Origin: Lomentospora prolificans
Taxonomy: Eukaryota > Ascomycota > Sordariomycetes > Microascales > Microascaceae
Direction of reading: 5' to 3'
NCBI GenBank assembly: GCA_029532625.1
Contig: JARFXM010000009.1
Location: 868,001 to 932,000, forward strand
DNA length: 64,000 nucleotides
This document shows positions 48,456 through 60,969 of the stretch, one piece after another. Both the position numbers and the translations under genes were made by a program. Positions within the stretch are counted from its first letter, which is position 1. Every line of letters begins with the position of its first letter. Below the pieces are notes generated by a model. The model was not told the origin of the DNA. It ran no database searches and saw only the letters and a program-made list of their open reading frames with translations.

Positions 48456-51400
48456 GACGACAATGAGACGGCAACGCTTTCCTAACTTGGAAAGGCTTTT
48501 CCTACATTTTTATCTTTTTTTCTTTCCTTGTTTTTTTTCTTTTGGTGATGAGGAGCGGTGACGCGTGGCGCTCCTTGATGTACGAAGGCATTCACGCGAC
48601 TGAGCAGTGGTTACGGTTTAACAGTACCGGAATCGGAGGACAGGAGGGGAGCTACACGGGTAACGGGATGGACATGTTCATGGTTACGTTTTGCAATGGT
48701 ACCGCAAGCGATGCGTGTATGGAGTTCTTCTTTAGCTTTCCTCTACTTTATTCCTTCGGGGCTATCGGATCTTTGATTGGCTTTTGGACTGTGCCCCTTT
48801 GCGGCTTGTTTGTATACGTTTTCTTCTGCATTGCATCTATGTTCGGTTGTATATCTGCTGACCCTACGAGATTACCGGGGGCTCATTTGTGTTTGCGGGA
48901 TCGCTTCGACGGTCCTCGTTACCTTTGCGATATCAGTACCAGTCCTTATTCCATGGCAACGGCTATATTTGACAACAAGCCTGCTACTCATCCTAAAGGC
49001 CAGAGTCTTAGAGTGTCGCTCTTCTACTTTGACAGTAGTTTCGTTATTTGTAATGTGTCACCGTGGCCTAGTATCACCTGTTGCTTCGGAGACAGTTCGC
49101 TGCGCCGAACCTCGTGGAAGAGAAGGTTGGAGAAACCGAGATGAAGACCAGCAAACGACATAAAATTATGTATCATACATCTTATTTTACAGACAAAGGT
49201 CCTCAAACATGTGAGACACTGGAGGCCAGAGGCCTCCTCTGCAACTTGCCTAACCTAAGCCCGCACACTCGTGTGCCCGGGGGGACATGAGACGAATATA
49301 AAATTTGAGGTTTACTTGTTTGCATTTCAGTCAAGAACGCGAGGCATTGGGACCAGGTGGTCACGATTATTTAACAGCTGGCTGAGCGGAACCTTTTTTT
49401 TCCGAGTCACCTAGTGTTCTAAATCCCCTGCGTGCAGTAGAAGTTGGCAGAAACGGCTCTAGGCTGGCCAGTGAGGTAAGCTAGTTTCAGAGAACAAGGC
49501 TCGTGAGGCTGGACGCTAGGTGTGGTGGTGCGCCTTTTGAGAAACGTGGATGTGACGGTAGCGTGTTAGTGGTGGGTGGGTGGGCACGTCAAACTGGAGA
49601 CTTTTTATTTTCTTTTCTTTTTCGAGAGAGGCTTGTGCAAGGTCAAGCGAAAATGGAATGTCTGAAACAAGGACTCCAGTGCGGACCCTTGATATCCACC
49701 CCCGCGCGGTGGATAAGAAGAGGAGCCCTAGGGGCTGGGTCTTGGCGAGAGTGCAACGGGGACGGCGAAGACTATTGAGACGTAGACATGACGGGCTGTT
49801 CTCGTTGGCTGTGGTTCTGGGAGGTGGCAATATAACCGTAAAGGAGGGTTGCTCTCTTCGAGACTACGCCAGCTTGTTGGCAGAGGAAAGAGGATAACAT
49901 ACGACGGGAGGTAGCATGGCAGCAAGCCAAGAGACAGCATTAGCATCAATATATCTACTCTGTTCAAACATTCCAAACTGATCGACTTAACCCCTGAAGG
50001 GACTCTCATAACGAGACTCGCCGACCTGTCTAATCTAGCAATCTGCCCTACCGAGATCCGCGCCTCCCCTTATCAAAACGGACGGGACGCGGGCGTTTCG
50101 GCAGAAGCAGGATGGCAAACCCGGCCATCCCCGGAGCGGAGCTTTTCGAACCTGCGTCGACTACTACGCTGCACGTTGGCATGCTGCACGCTCAAAAAGG
50201 AGGGTGCGGACCAGGTTCTCCTCGCGAATGATGACAAGAGAGCCGGTTCCACGGTGTGACGACGGTTTGAAATGCTCCGTCGTACCTCGGGCTACGCACT
50301 CGGCTGCGGTGAGGGGGGAGAGGGTGGGGAGCCGTTCCCTAGCGAGAGAATCATGTACATGACGTGATCCCGAGGTAACCAGAGCTCACGGCAGATTCTC
50401 CGATTCCGCGGGAGTCAGACTCAAACGATGGCGAAGAACACAGGTAGTTTCTATAAAGTACTTGAAAGCCAAAGATGTGAAAAAAGCCAAGAAAAAAGAA
50501 ATGAAAGAAAAATAAAGAAAAAATGAAGAAAAAAAACATCCGTTTCTTCCAAGGCCCAATGTCTGATTCTTATTGAAGCGATGGCTAGATTTCGCTATTG
50601 TCTCACCTCTCGAACCCGAAGCTTGTTCCAGAACGCCAACTCGTGAACCCCAATATTGGGAGTTTGAGGAGCTATCCCCTTAGTCAATGTGTGTCAAGCG
50701 TAGGAACGCGGTAGAAGTAGGCCAGTGACGGACGTCTAGTCGGAGATCTGACTGCTTCATATTGTTCATGTACTTCAGTCAGTACCAGCGATTGCGGCGC
50801 CGCGATTCTTTTCAAAACGTAGGGTCCGACTTCTCCCGGGACCAGCGCGTCGTAATCTATGAGAGCCCGGAGCGAGTGGACGGATATGTGGGTGGACACC
50901 CGGCATGCGCCTCCAGAGAGGCCGGTTGGCGCGTAAGTAGGTGGCGACGTACTGATTAAGGGGAGGAGGATGGGGAAATTAGTCGGTCCACCTATTGAAT
51001 CAATGATGAGACTCTAGATGTGTTTAAGTTCTGATCTGATCTTTCATACAAGACAGTCGAGAAGAAGTCAATCCAAAGTTGTGCCCTCAAGGAGCGTTGC
51101 ATTTTGTTTTGCGGCCGAGAGAGCAAGGTTTACTTTAGCTGCATACTTGGAATGAACAAACTAAACCCGTTTTCCTCTTGGTGTAGCATTCGTCTGTCTG
51201 TTCTTTCGGGGAAGAGGTATCCGATCTCCTTGCGTGCGGGCGCCATTCATACATGTTTTGCTCCCTACGGCAGAGAGAAAAGGCAATGGTCTAATTGTTG
51301 TCGAGCCAAACTGACTCGAGGAGGTGTGTTGATTGCCGATGTCAATCTCGACGTCGATACCCATCGCCGTTCGCGCTACCCGACTTCCCGGGATATGGGC

Positions 51401-54400
51401 TAATAGCGATAGAGTAGAGACGGTCTTAGAGGGGATGGATCGACGTGACAAACACACAGCCAAGCATAACCGCTATAGACCGACTCAAGTGATGATGTGA
51501 ACCCCGAGGGCGCAAGTACACGTGCACGGAGTCGATGTATGCGGTGAATGTCGATGACACTTTGACTCAAAAAAGACCTTGCAGCCAAACGCGCTCGGAA
51601 GACAGCCGCCCAAAGAGCCCCGGCATTGAAAAGGGAACCCGACAATAGCCTGCGCAGATGGAAGTGGCCAATCTTGATTGATCTCTTAGTCATCGTGGCC
51701 AAAGAAAAACAAAGTAATAAGTAGGCCAAACAGGGACTGGACAGTTGGTTGCCACAAGTTTGACGGAAGTCATAATGAAGGTCGGGTTCCCAAACGTCGA
51801 CCGAGAGATGGTCTGGGCCTGCCAGTTAATAGAGCTGCTCCACAGGTTGGAACGAAAATGACAGAATTACCTCCCGAGCACTCTACTTTTGGGTCAGCCG
51901 CGAAACTTATTCAAGAAGAAGCCTTTCGCGCGACCCGATGAGGTGGGGATCTATGGAAACCTTGGACATTAGATGACTAGCCTCCCGTTGAGTTGCAAGC
52001 TGGGACTCTGCGGCTCGGCAATACCAAGCCAAGGGCCGGCCATATTCTCCCACCGCGAGTCCGAGACCGCATGAGATTGTAAGAGTCAAAGGTGGCATGC
52101 CGCCAGGAATCGGGTGGTTTAGCAATTCAAGAGACCTTTAACCCCTAACTACTCCGTAGCCATATGGCTGGCTCATCTCTAGGATTGATGGAGGCCGCCT
52201 AGTCGAGATGGTGCACATGTTCAATTAGTACATATGCTTTTTTTTTCCCCGTCCTAAAGTTTGCTTTCCAAGTTCTTCTTGCATGTCTTGGTTGCTGGCC
52301 GCTTAGGGCAGCAAGCCCTGATGGCCTAGCGATCATCACTGATCGTGGGAATGATGTGTGTCTTTCATATCACATTCTTGTGTAACTATTTTGCACCGAC
52401 CAGGGTGAAAGCCACATGCACGTGGCTCTAGACATCGCAATCAAGCTTATTGATGATTGCGATGATGGCCGCCCCGTCTCACCCCCTCCCCCCCCAGCGT
52501 GTATACTAGTGTGCTTCGTCGGGGGAAGCCGCGTGCAGTGCGTAGTTATGGGGCCTAGAGAGCAAGAAAACGAGGTGGCTGAAAAATCCCGAGAAGCTTG
52601 GATTGGTTGCTGGCGGGCCTGTTTTGATATTAAAGTTCTACGAACTGGCAGCATTGTTGTCGCTAGTTTTGGATAGCGTGCGGGTAGCGCACTACTAGCT
52701 TGACAACAGCCTCTAAACTTGCGTTCTTCAACCGTGTTGGTGTCGTAGTATGTGATATGAAGTGGTCTCAGAGCGGGCGGTCGAGGTGGATCTGTAAATG
52801 GACGGGGAGGTCTCGGCGATGCTCTGTTTTTCATATGCGGAGTTGAGCGGGGAGGGGAGGCGGTTTCTTAATTCGTGTCGCTGTGCGTCGTCTAAATACT
52901 AGCATTCATACTGTGATATGCCTCGTTTATTTAGTGGAACTTCCACACAATTCCATTGGATGCACTGTGGACCTAATGTCTCACTCACGGACGAGGCCAG
53001 CGTGCGAGAAAACAACTCCCCAACCATGCCGTCCGCCCAAAGCCGACGAGTCGCAGGAGAGGAATGGGCAAGTACCCTGATAAGGTTTCGCTGCCAACCA
53101 TCAATTGCTGACTCTGGGAATGGATGTCTGAATTCGTCACCTCGCGCCAATTAGGAAAGGTAAGGTGAGGTGGAGTGGACAGAAATGTCAATTCGGGATA
53201 CGTGTACAATCCCGTGGTGCCCGTTTTGTATCAGCATATCGGGGTGCCTAGAGGTACATTTGAGGGAGAATGTTCAACATCCTCAACAAATCGCTGTGCT
53301 ACCGCATCCAGGCTTTCGCATTTCGTATAGTCGAACGGGCCGTTGGGATTCGTCTCTCGATAACGGTCTTGATACTCTGCTCTTTTGATTCCAGAATGCG
53401 AACATTATTTATTTCCCAGCCCCCTCCCGGCCCCCCCCTCCCCTCGGGGCCCTGCCGTGGAAGCAGCAAGCAGGAGTGGGATGAATTAAGATTGTATGGA
53501 GGCTCACAGCACACTGTCTTAAACAAGCTTCAGGTCGAGGCTGGCTGGGTCCTGGCTCTCCAGCGCCCAAAAACAGAGCTTGTTCACGCTAGCGGTGGAT
53601 AGTTGGTGTTAAACTTGGATAAATCCACAAGTCTTCAATGTATCACCTCTATTATCATTCCCTTACGTCGAGATAATTGTTAGGAGTGACTTGCCAAGTA
53701 CAGCAAGTTGACCCCTCGTTGCACCACGGCTTACCCACCTCCGCAGACAAAACCCCTTTTGTGCCTGCGTAATCCGCCCCCGAGCTTTAACCGGAGCATC
53801 ATCGGCCTACAAAAGCTTTGTCCATCGTGAGTTCCGAGTTCCCGTCAAAAGAGCTGACGACAAGCCGTCCTTTTTGCCCTCCTGCCTGTCGAGAGCGAGA
53901 GAGGTTTGTTGGCAGACCTCGGGGTGAAAACGATCTGCTTCTTTCCTCTCCGACTCTACACGAAGAACCATATAGTATATCACGAGATAGAGGCTCGTCG
54001 CCTGTCGTGGTGCTCCGCTTGGCCTGTCAATTGTTTGGAACGGACCCGGAGAAACTTTTGGTCGATTTTGACCCTTGGCCCTTAATTCAGCACGACAAGA
54101 AGTGGTCGGACTTGGCGTGTGTCCTGTGGCCACTGATGTGCCAGCTGCCCATTCCCAAATACCCGCCATCTCCCTTCCATGTTGTCGCCAGTCAATGTCC
54201 CAATTCAGTTTGAGTACTTGCTTGTCCCTTGGAGAGGGAAGTACGCAATTTCAACGACTGGCCTGCCTATTTCCAATTCCTCCATCCAAACAACTCAGAG
54301 GCATCCTTATTTCTCTCCCTCCCTACAATTTTCGTCCATTTCAATCCTAATAATTTCTCCCATCGTCGTTGACCGAAAATCCCACGGTCCAGCGGAGCGT

Positions 54401-54941
54401 CAACCTCTCTCCTTTTTTCTTCTTTATCCTCCCTTCTTTTTCCTCGCCGAACCTTGACCGTCTTTTTCTTCCCTTTTTTTTTCCGCCACCACCACAGCTT
54501 CCTTTGCTTCCTTCGTCCCATCGCCCTCACAGGCCCGCAAAACCCTCTCTTTTTCAACCGCGTACAACAACCACCCCGACTCGCTTTCTGCGAACGTTCG
54601 AATACGACCCCTCCGGCGAAATTATTTGAGTAATCCATTTCACGAATACTCAACAATATTAGGCCCTCGCGTCGTTCTCGTTCTCCTGCTAAATCGCCTG
54701 ATTCTCCGACTGTCAGCAACCATTGATACGATAAACGAACGTTTATTTTAACCACCAGGGGCATTCAACGAACACCTTTCTCTCTTAGCATTGTTTTCGT
54801 GCCGATATAAGTGGATGAACAGTTGTAGGATTGCTACTAGGACCGACGTGAAGTGAAAACGAGACCGGTGCAATAGGAGAGTCCTGGGCGGACGAAATAG
54901 CTCACCGCACCTTGACAACCTATTCCACGCCACCCACGAAA
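48456..54941. other. 6.5-kb gene-free interval
   Basis: The first 700 bases are probably the RNase H1 3' region; a 200-codon frame there (48542-49144) is Cys/Phe-rich and unlike any protein I know. The rest shows only short overlapping frames. From about 54.3 kb on, the plus strand becomes strongly CT-rich (notably 54400-54490), which is typical of promoters and leaders of active fungal genes and fits the Mga2-like gene that follows. No RNA gene or transposon end is seen. Confidence 0.5.
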
Positions 54942-57900
54942 ATGCCCCCGTCAGAGGATCCGGACTTATCTCTTTTTGATATGGAGACGTTTAGATTTCG
55001 TGGTCTTGACGACGAGCAGACATTAGATCCCTCAAGCCTCGATTTCACAAAGCCTCTTCCGAATGGGAACCATGATAACTTCCTCGACGACCCCGACGCC
55101 GCAAACTCCTTCATCTTCCACGAGCCTTACCAAGAAGAGTCTTTGTCGGACTCGTCGTCTTCAAAACGTGCGAGTAGTGAAGCTTCGTCGAAAACCGGCC
55201 CTCTCGACTCCAGCATGATGAACGACATCGCCATGGACGACGGCGCCTCTCACAATGCGTTTTCAAACGACCAACTATTCGAGACTCCGAACCACCAAAC
55301 CTTCGGTACCCCCCCTCTCGAGATGGATAGTACCTTTGACGAAGATGAGTTTATGAACCAGTCGTTCGACTTTGCCAGGGCGTCTAGTAGTCCCAGTGAC
55401 GTACCAAAGCCTCAACTAGTAGCGAACGGCCGTGCGGCGAAACCAAGATCCCATCTTAAGAGTCGATCTGTATGTGTCCAATTGCCCCTGTTTTATTGAT
55501 TGCTGGTCGATTTCTAATAATGACTTAGCAAAATTCCTTCAAGATCTCGTCGCGGGAAGTGTCACCACACTCCACGACATTTGCGAGCAACGCCTCTTCA
55601 CCGAATGGGCAAATGGACTTCCACGATGCCAGGCAAATGCTGATGCACCAGGCAAACGGAGCCCCGGCTTGGCCACACCATCTTAACCCAACAGCGGCGA
55701 ACCATATGCCCCACGCATTTGCTGCCAACACGGCAGCGGCTAACCAAGCCATGGTTTTAGCTCAGTTCCCTACTTTCATTCCGGTACCCCAAGGTCTTGA
55801 TGTGCTAAGCAACCAGCCATTCTTGACTTTCGATAGGGAAGGGATGCCGCCCAAAACCCGCGTCGAGACTCAGATTCACCTCAAGACGGTGTTTCCTCGC
55901 CTACCTCCCGGTGTCGCCAAGCTACATTTACCCAAGCACACCGTCTCAAAGCCTAAGCTCTGGTCCAAGGTTCCCTATGTGCCCTCGCCCGATACGTTAG
56001 ACCTGCATACCATGCTCGTGTGCACTAGTGCTATGGAGAATGAGGAGATGAGGATGCGAGCGTTGAAGAAGGCTCGTGAAGGACCCAATTCCGGCTTTAA
56101 TGACGTGAGGCCGGAGAAGGAGGTTGACGAGGACAAGCCCCTGAACGGTGGCGAGGTGTGGATCTGCAGTAACTGCATCGACCGTGAGAGAAAACGATCT
56201 GAGCGGAAGAAGGTGAAGAAGCCTGATGAAGAAGGCATTTGGAAGGCTGAGGAGTGGCGCCGTGTTGTCGTCTTTAACACTCACGAGATCCGAGAGTTCC
56301 CCAAGCCTGATCCCGTCACCGGCTACACCACGATCGAACTACCCATGCGTATCGCGTGCTACTGTCGCCACCAGCAAGAGAAGGTGGGATTTCAGGTCGT
56401 CTTCACCATCCGAGACCACCTAGGCCGAGTATTGGCCCAGGAATTGACGCCGTCCATTATGATTACCGACGACCATAAAAACCACCTTCCTCCTCCTGGC
56501 CCGCTGCCGTCTACCACGCAAATTTCGTCGCGGGCTAGCCAGAGCTCGGCCTCCACTAAAAGTGTCGGACCTGCTAAGCCACAGCTGGGCGCCGATCTAC
56601 AAGCAACCCCTAACAGCGTGGCTCAACCCACTCCCTTCCGGTCGAGCCAGTCCGTGACTGACCTGAGCCGGCTGCAGGCTGGTCCACCCCCGGCAGCTCG
56701 GCGCATGCCTAACTCTAGGCCTACTGCTACTCCTCGTGGATCTCTATCACGACCCGCCTCACCTAGCAATCTGTCGGCTCCCCATGCTAAGAAGCGAAAG
56801 TCAAGTGCTGGCAAGCTACCAGTGAGCATGGCCATGACCCCCCTGGACACTGCAACCACGGCATCCCCTCCGAGTCAGCTCTCTGCTGCCCCATCCACTG
56901 CAACATCCCCCTTTGCTCAGGGCGCGCTATCGTTTCCCAACCAGGATTCCATGTTCACCGGAGGTAGTCCTTCGGCGAACGGAAACCTCTTCGGCACCGC
57001 GCCTTCGACTCCTAACATGGAGGATCAATCCTTTTTCTCGCCCAACGCGTCCGTCAGTATCAACGCGGACAACCTTGCTCTCCGTCATCGATTCTCTACT
57101 GCGACAGGATCAACACACCCTAGCAGAGCATCCAGCCCGAATAGCTTCAACACTGCGTTGAATGCTGCTGCTCTGCAATCCCAGTTTGCCCAGATGCTTC
57201 CCAATGGTGCTACTGCTGCAAGCCTTGCAGCTATGAGTTCGCTCGGAAATAACCTGCTCGGAACGCACCCCCTACCTACAATTACCAAGGTCACGCCCTC
57301 TGAGGGTTCGAAGCTCGGTGGTTACGAGGTTACGATCCTTGGTACGGGATTCCATAGGGCGCTGGAGGTCATGTTTGGAGATCAGAAGGCTACCGCTACT
57401 TACTTCTGGGCTGATAACATTCTCATCTGCATCGTGCCACCTTCTCCCGTCCCCGGCGAGGTGGTGGTGACTTTCCCCCAGCACCAGACTGGAGTGCAAA
57501 GTATGATCAACCCCCAAAAATTCAAGTATCTTGATGACGATGAGGACAAGCTTCTTCGCTCCGCAATGGAAGTTCTTGCGCGCAAGATGAACGGCAACCT
57601 AGGTGACGTCAAGGACTTTGCTATGCGCGTGCTCAACTACCGAGGCCTTCCACCTAACGCCGGTGCCAGCGGAGGCGGCTCTTCTGGCCAGGGCTATAAC
57701 AATGCCTCTTCTGGCTCATCGAGCACCCCCTACGACGTCGAAGCCCAGTTGATGAAGTGCCTCGAGCTTATCGACCTCGATGACAGCCCCTACAAGGCTC
57801 AGTGGGATTACAAGATCTCTTCTGGCCACACTATGCTGCATTTGGCCTGCTCGCTCGGTTTCCACAGGTTTGCCGCTGGTTTGGTCGCCCGAGGTGCTAA

Positions 57901-59212
57901 GGTGGACGCTCTCGACAACGGTGGCTTCAGCCCCATGCACATCGCTGCTATGAACAACCACCCAGAGATTGTCAGGAGGCTGCTGCTCGCAGGTGCTGAC
58001 CCGACTCTCAAGAGCAAGCAGGGCCTGACCCCCGCCGATGTGGCGGAGTCAGAGGACATCATTAGCGATCTCCGCAGAGTAGCTAGGCGTACCAAGCGCC
58101 GAAGCGTAGGCTCCTTGCGCAGTGCTGCAAGCAGCTCCACGTCTTTGAGGTCCCTCTGGGGCCAAGACCAGTCCTGCCCTGACCTGCGAAGCCTCGGTAG
58201 CGCCACCCACATCGATTACGAAGACGACAGCGCAGAGTATTCATCTTTTGATAGCAGTGGAAGCGATGAAGAAGCTGCCGGCCAGGGAGATGTGGATGTG
58301 GACGATGATGACGTGCTCCAGATGCGCAGGTCAAGTATCCCCGCGACGACAAGACCCCACGCGCACCTCAGCAGGACCAATACACATGTTAGCCACGTTA
58401 GCAAGCAGGACGACGAGGAGATCGCTGAAGTTCCGGCCTCCCCTAATGCCGCTGCAGCTGCCTTTAAGCAGTTCCAGCAGGCGATGACACTCTACATGCA
58501 GAACCTCCCTCAACTACCCCACATACCCCAGATACCCCAGATGCCGCAGATTCCGGCCTTCTCCGGCATGGGACCGCAAGCTGATAACCAGGCGTCTATC
58601 TATTACGCGCAGTTCATGCGCCGAATAACCGCCCTCGTCCCCGGCATGTCTGGGCAGCGTCCCGGTACCCCCGACTCGGACACGGCGCCTCCATCATACG
58701 AGGATCTTTACCCCTCTCAAGACGGGGATAGGAAGGCGAGGTCTGCTGAGGAAGCCCGTGCCATGCAGCCCACCGATATCAAGACTGCGGACGTTGAGGA
58801 AGAGACATCCACGGAGGGGCAGGAAGAAGCTGAGGACGTTGCCGACGCGGATAAAGAGCCCGAAGTGCTGAAGATTGGACGGAAGAATGCCATTACCAAG
58901 GAGCAGCAACTCGACATTTTGCGAGCCCACGAGGCTAAATTGAAGAGGCTTAGCAGTGACAGAAACTTGTTCATGATATGGGTAGGTCACATATCGCAAC
59001 CTAACTTCTCTGGTACGCAACCAATATTAACAAATTTGCAGATCCCGCTGCTTGTTTCAGTGCTTTGCGCATTGCTCTATGGGCGCTTCCCGGGAATTTT
59101 CAGCTTCGTTGGCAACTTGATTCTTTCACTCTTCAAGGTCACTCACCCAGCTCAGGCCGATGCTCCTTCAATTGCCACCGCGGGTACGGAGAGGATCGTC
59201 GAGGTCTTATAG
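54942..59212 (+). CDS. Mga2/Spt23-like ER-membrane-anchored transcription factor
   Basis: Three exons, 54942-55469, 55529-58981 and 59042-59212, encode 1383 residues. Order of parts: acidic serine-rich N-terminus (1-180); the SPT23/MGA2-like DNA-binding region (about 293-494, starting HLKTVFPRLPPGV); a Ser/Pro/Thr-rich linker; an IPT/TIG domain (758-838); ankyrin repeats (about 942-1022, GHTMLHLACSLG and GFSPMHIAAMNN); an acidic region; a short PQIPQM-type repeat (about 1170-1190); and one C-terminal transmembrane segment (about 1328-1350). In yeast, Mga2 and Spt23 sit in the ER membrane and are cut free by ubiquitin and proteasome to switch on the delta-9 fatty acid desaturase gene when membranes are too stiff or oxygen is low; the same role is inferred here. 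Intron 2 is 60 bases, in frame and without a stop. A possible AATAAA signal lies at 59221. The start ATG at 54942 opens the exon. Confidence 0.93.
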
Positions 59213-60969
59213 ATCAAAAAAATAAACTTTAGAGAGGTGATCGCTTCACTGCAAGGGATTCGGAAAGGAGAAAATGGGTCGTGGATTCAGCGGATCGTTT
59301 GTGATGTCGAAAACACACGACTTTAATTCGGTTTGGAGGGATTTATACGGCATACAGGCCTTTGGAGGGGCCAAGAGGGGGCTGATACAGAGCTGGTTGT
59401 CGTTGGAACGGAATGTTTTTGTGTGTTGAGTATGTCCAGAATCGGGCAGCACGTTTGAGCGCGGCTGATCAGGACCTGATTGTGCCTTGATATCTTCGAT
59501 CTATCGCCTTTCGATTTGGAGACCAATTCTAGGTCTTTGCCCTCCCTTTCCCTTCACCCCCACCGTCGCTCGCTTGTTCTACCTCGTTCGACAATTTCAT
59601 GTTGCCTTCTTATCATCATCCCCAAGCGGGATAACCTAACAGCACAGCACAACACAGCACCACCACTACTACTACTACTGCTACTGCTACTACCACCATT
59701 ACCCTTCTGGCTTCTGATTTTACACGGTATATTCCTGATGTCACGATGAATGGGGGGGCTTTTCTTCTCTTTTTTAGGTTGCCCATAGAACGGGATTTTA
59801 ATGCTGTTTGTTTATCTTTTACCTACCCTGGTCATTCTCTTACCGAGGTCGGGGATTATACACTTTTACCTCCTTTTAAACGATGCGCACCCTCGTCGTG
59901 GTTTCGTTTTCAAACGAATACACAGCCTCTTTCCCCTTCAACTACGAGGGCGGGAACTTGCGCGACATCGTGCGGTTCTCGAAGGGACTCGTTAGAATGG
60001 GGTGGGCGATTAACGATTTTCTTAGCTCTGGGCTTCTTTGGAACGGTTGATATTAAGCGATGGGATCGAGGAATGGGACTCAAGCATTTCTTAGCTTGGA
60101 TTTCTTCCTAGTTCATGTACGTAGCGATAATAGGTCTCGTGATGAATCGATTTTCTTCTTCGTTCACTTTCGAGCTTTAGACGTACGTGTACGTGTAATG
60201 CACCAGATTAGATGGAGATTTAGTTCAAGTTCATTGAATGGGTGCAGACAGATAAGACTAAAAAGGACACCATATCCCCGATTCCCCAAACCCATAGAGA
60301 AGATCCGTAGAACAAATAAACAAGGAGAAGAGGAAACCAAGCCCCATATGTACAAAAAGCCCCCCCAAGACGACATCCCAGCTTTCCCTGCGCTCGAACC
60401 GAAGTAGAGTCGAGCTCAACAGGAAGAAAAAAGCCCGTCGTCGAAAAAAGAGATAATAAAAGGAATAGAAGGAGTAATACCAATACAACAAAACTCGTAC
60501 AATACAGTCAGTCCTACCACACTCGAGACCCCAAGTTCCCATACCGGAGAAAGGGGTCGATGGATGGGTTCCAGTTGCTCCTCGTCCCTTTTGGTAGCTT
60601 CCCAAAACAGGCCGTCGTCGGTAAACCGAGATTCGTCAAGAGAGATAGTAGGAAAGAAGAAGTTAAAAAAGGAAAAAGGCATTGCTTCGGACCAATTCAT
60701 GAATCATGACTCCGTAAGTGTCAGTTTTCTCAGGTCAACTCGTAGAAGTCGTAAACGAACTCCGTTCGGTGGCATCGTGGTTTTTCGTTTTCCGTTTCAT
60801 TCAGGCAAAATCAAACCAAAAACATCGTGAAGGCGCCCCCTTCCAAGCATTAACTCCATGCAACGTAGGCATCCCATAACCATAAAAAGAAACAGGCGTC
60901 CTTCTCATTTCCTTCCGAAACTACATGTTTTCGAGAAGGGAGATCCAGAGCGGGTACGGAACCGAAGCT
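59213..60969. other. Interval between convergent genes
   Basis: This is the 3' region of the Mga2-like gene (plus) and of the disordered-protein gene (minus). AATAAA lies at 59221-59226, ten bases or so after the Mga2-like stop codon. An imperfect CTA/CTG/CAC triplet repeat is at 59659-59697. Open frames are short and show no family features. Confidence 0.5.
59659..59697 (+). repeat. Imperfect triplet repeat (CAC/CTA/CTG)
   Basis: Thirteen triplets of the type CAC, TAC and TGC run in tandem downstream of the Mga2-like gene. Confidence 0.8.

Noticed and set aside
48542..49144. 200-codon open frame after the RNase H1 gene
   Set aside because: It starts at a weak site, is rich in Cys and Phe, has no family resemblance and overlaps other frames. 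It is probably 3' untranslated sequence.
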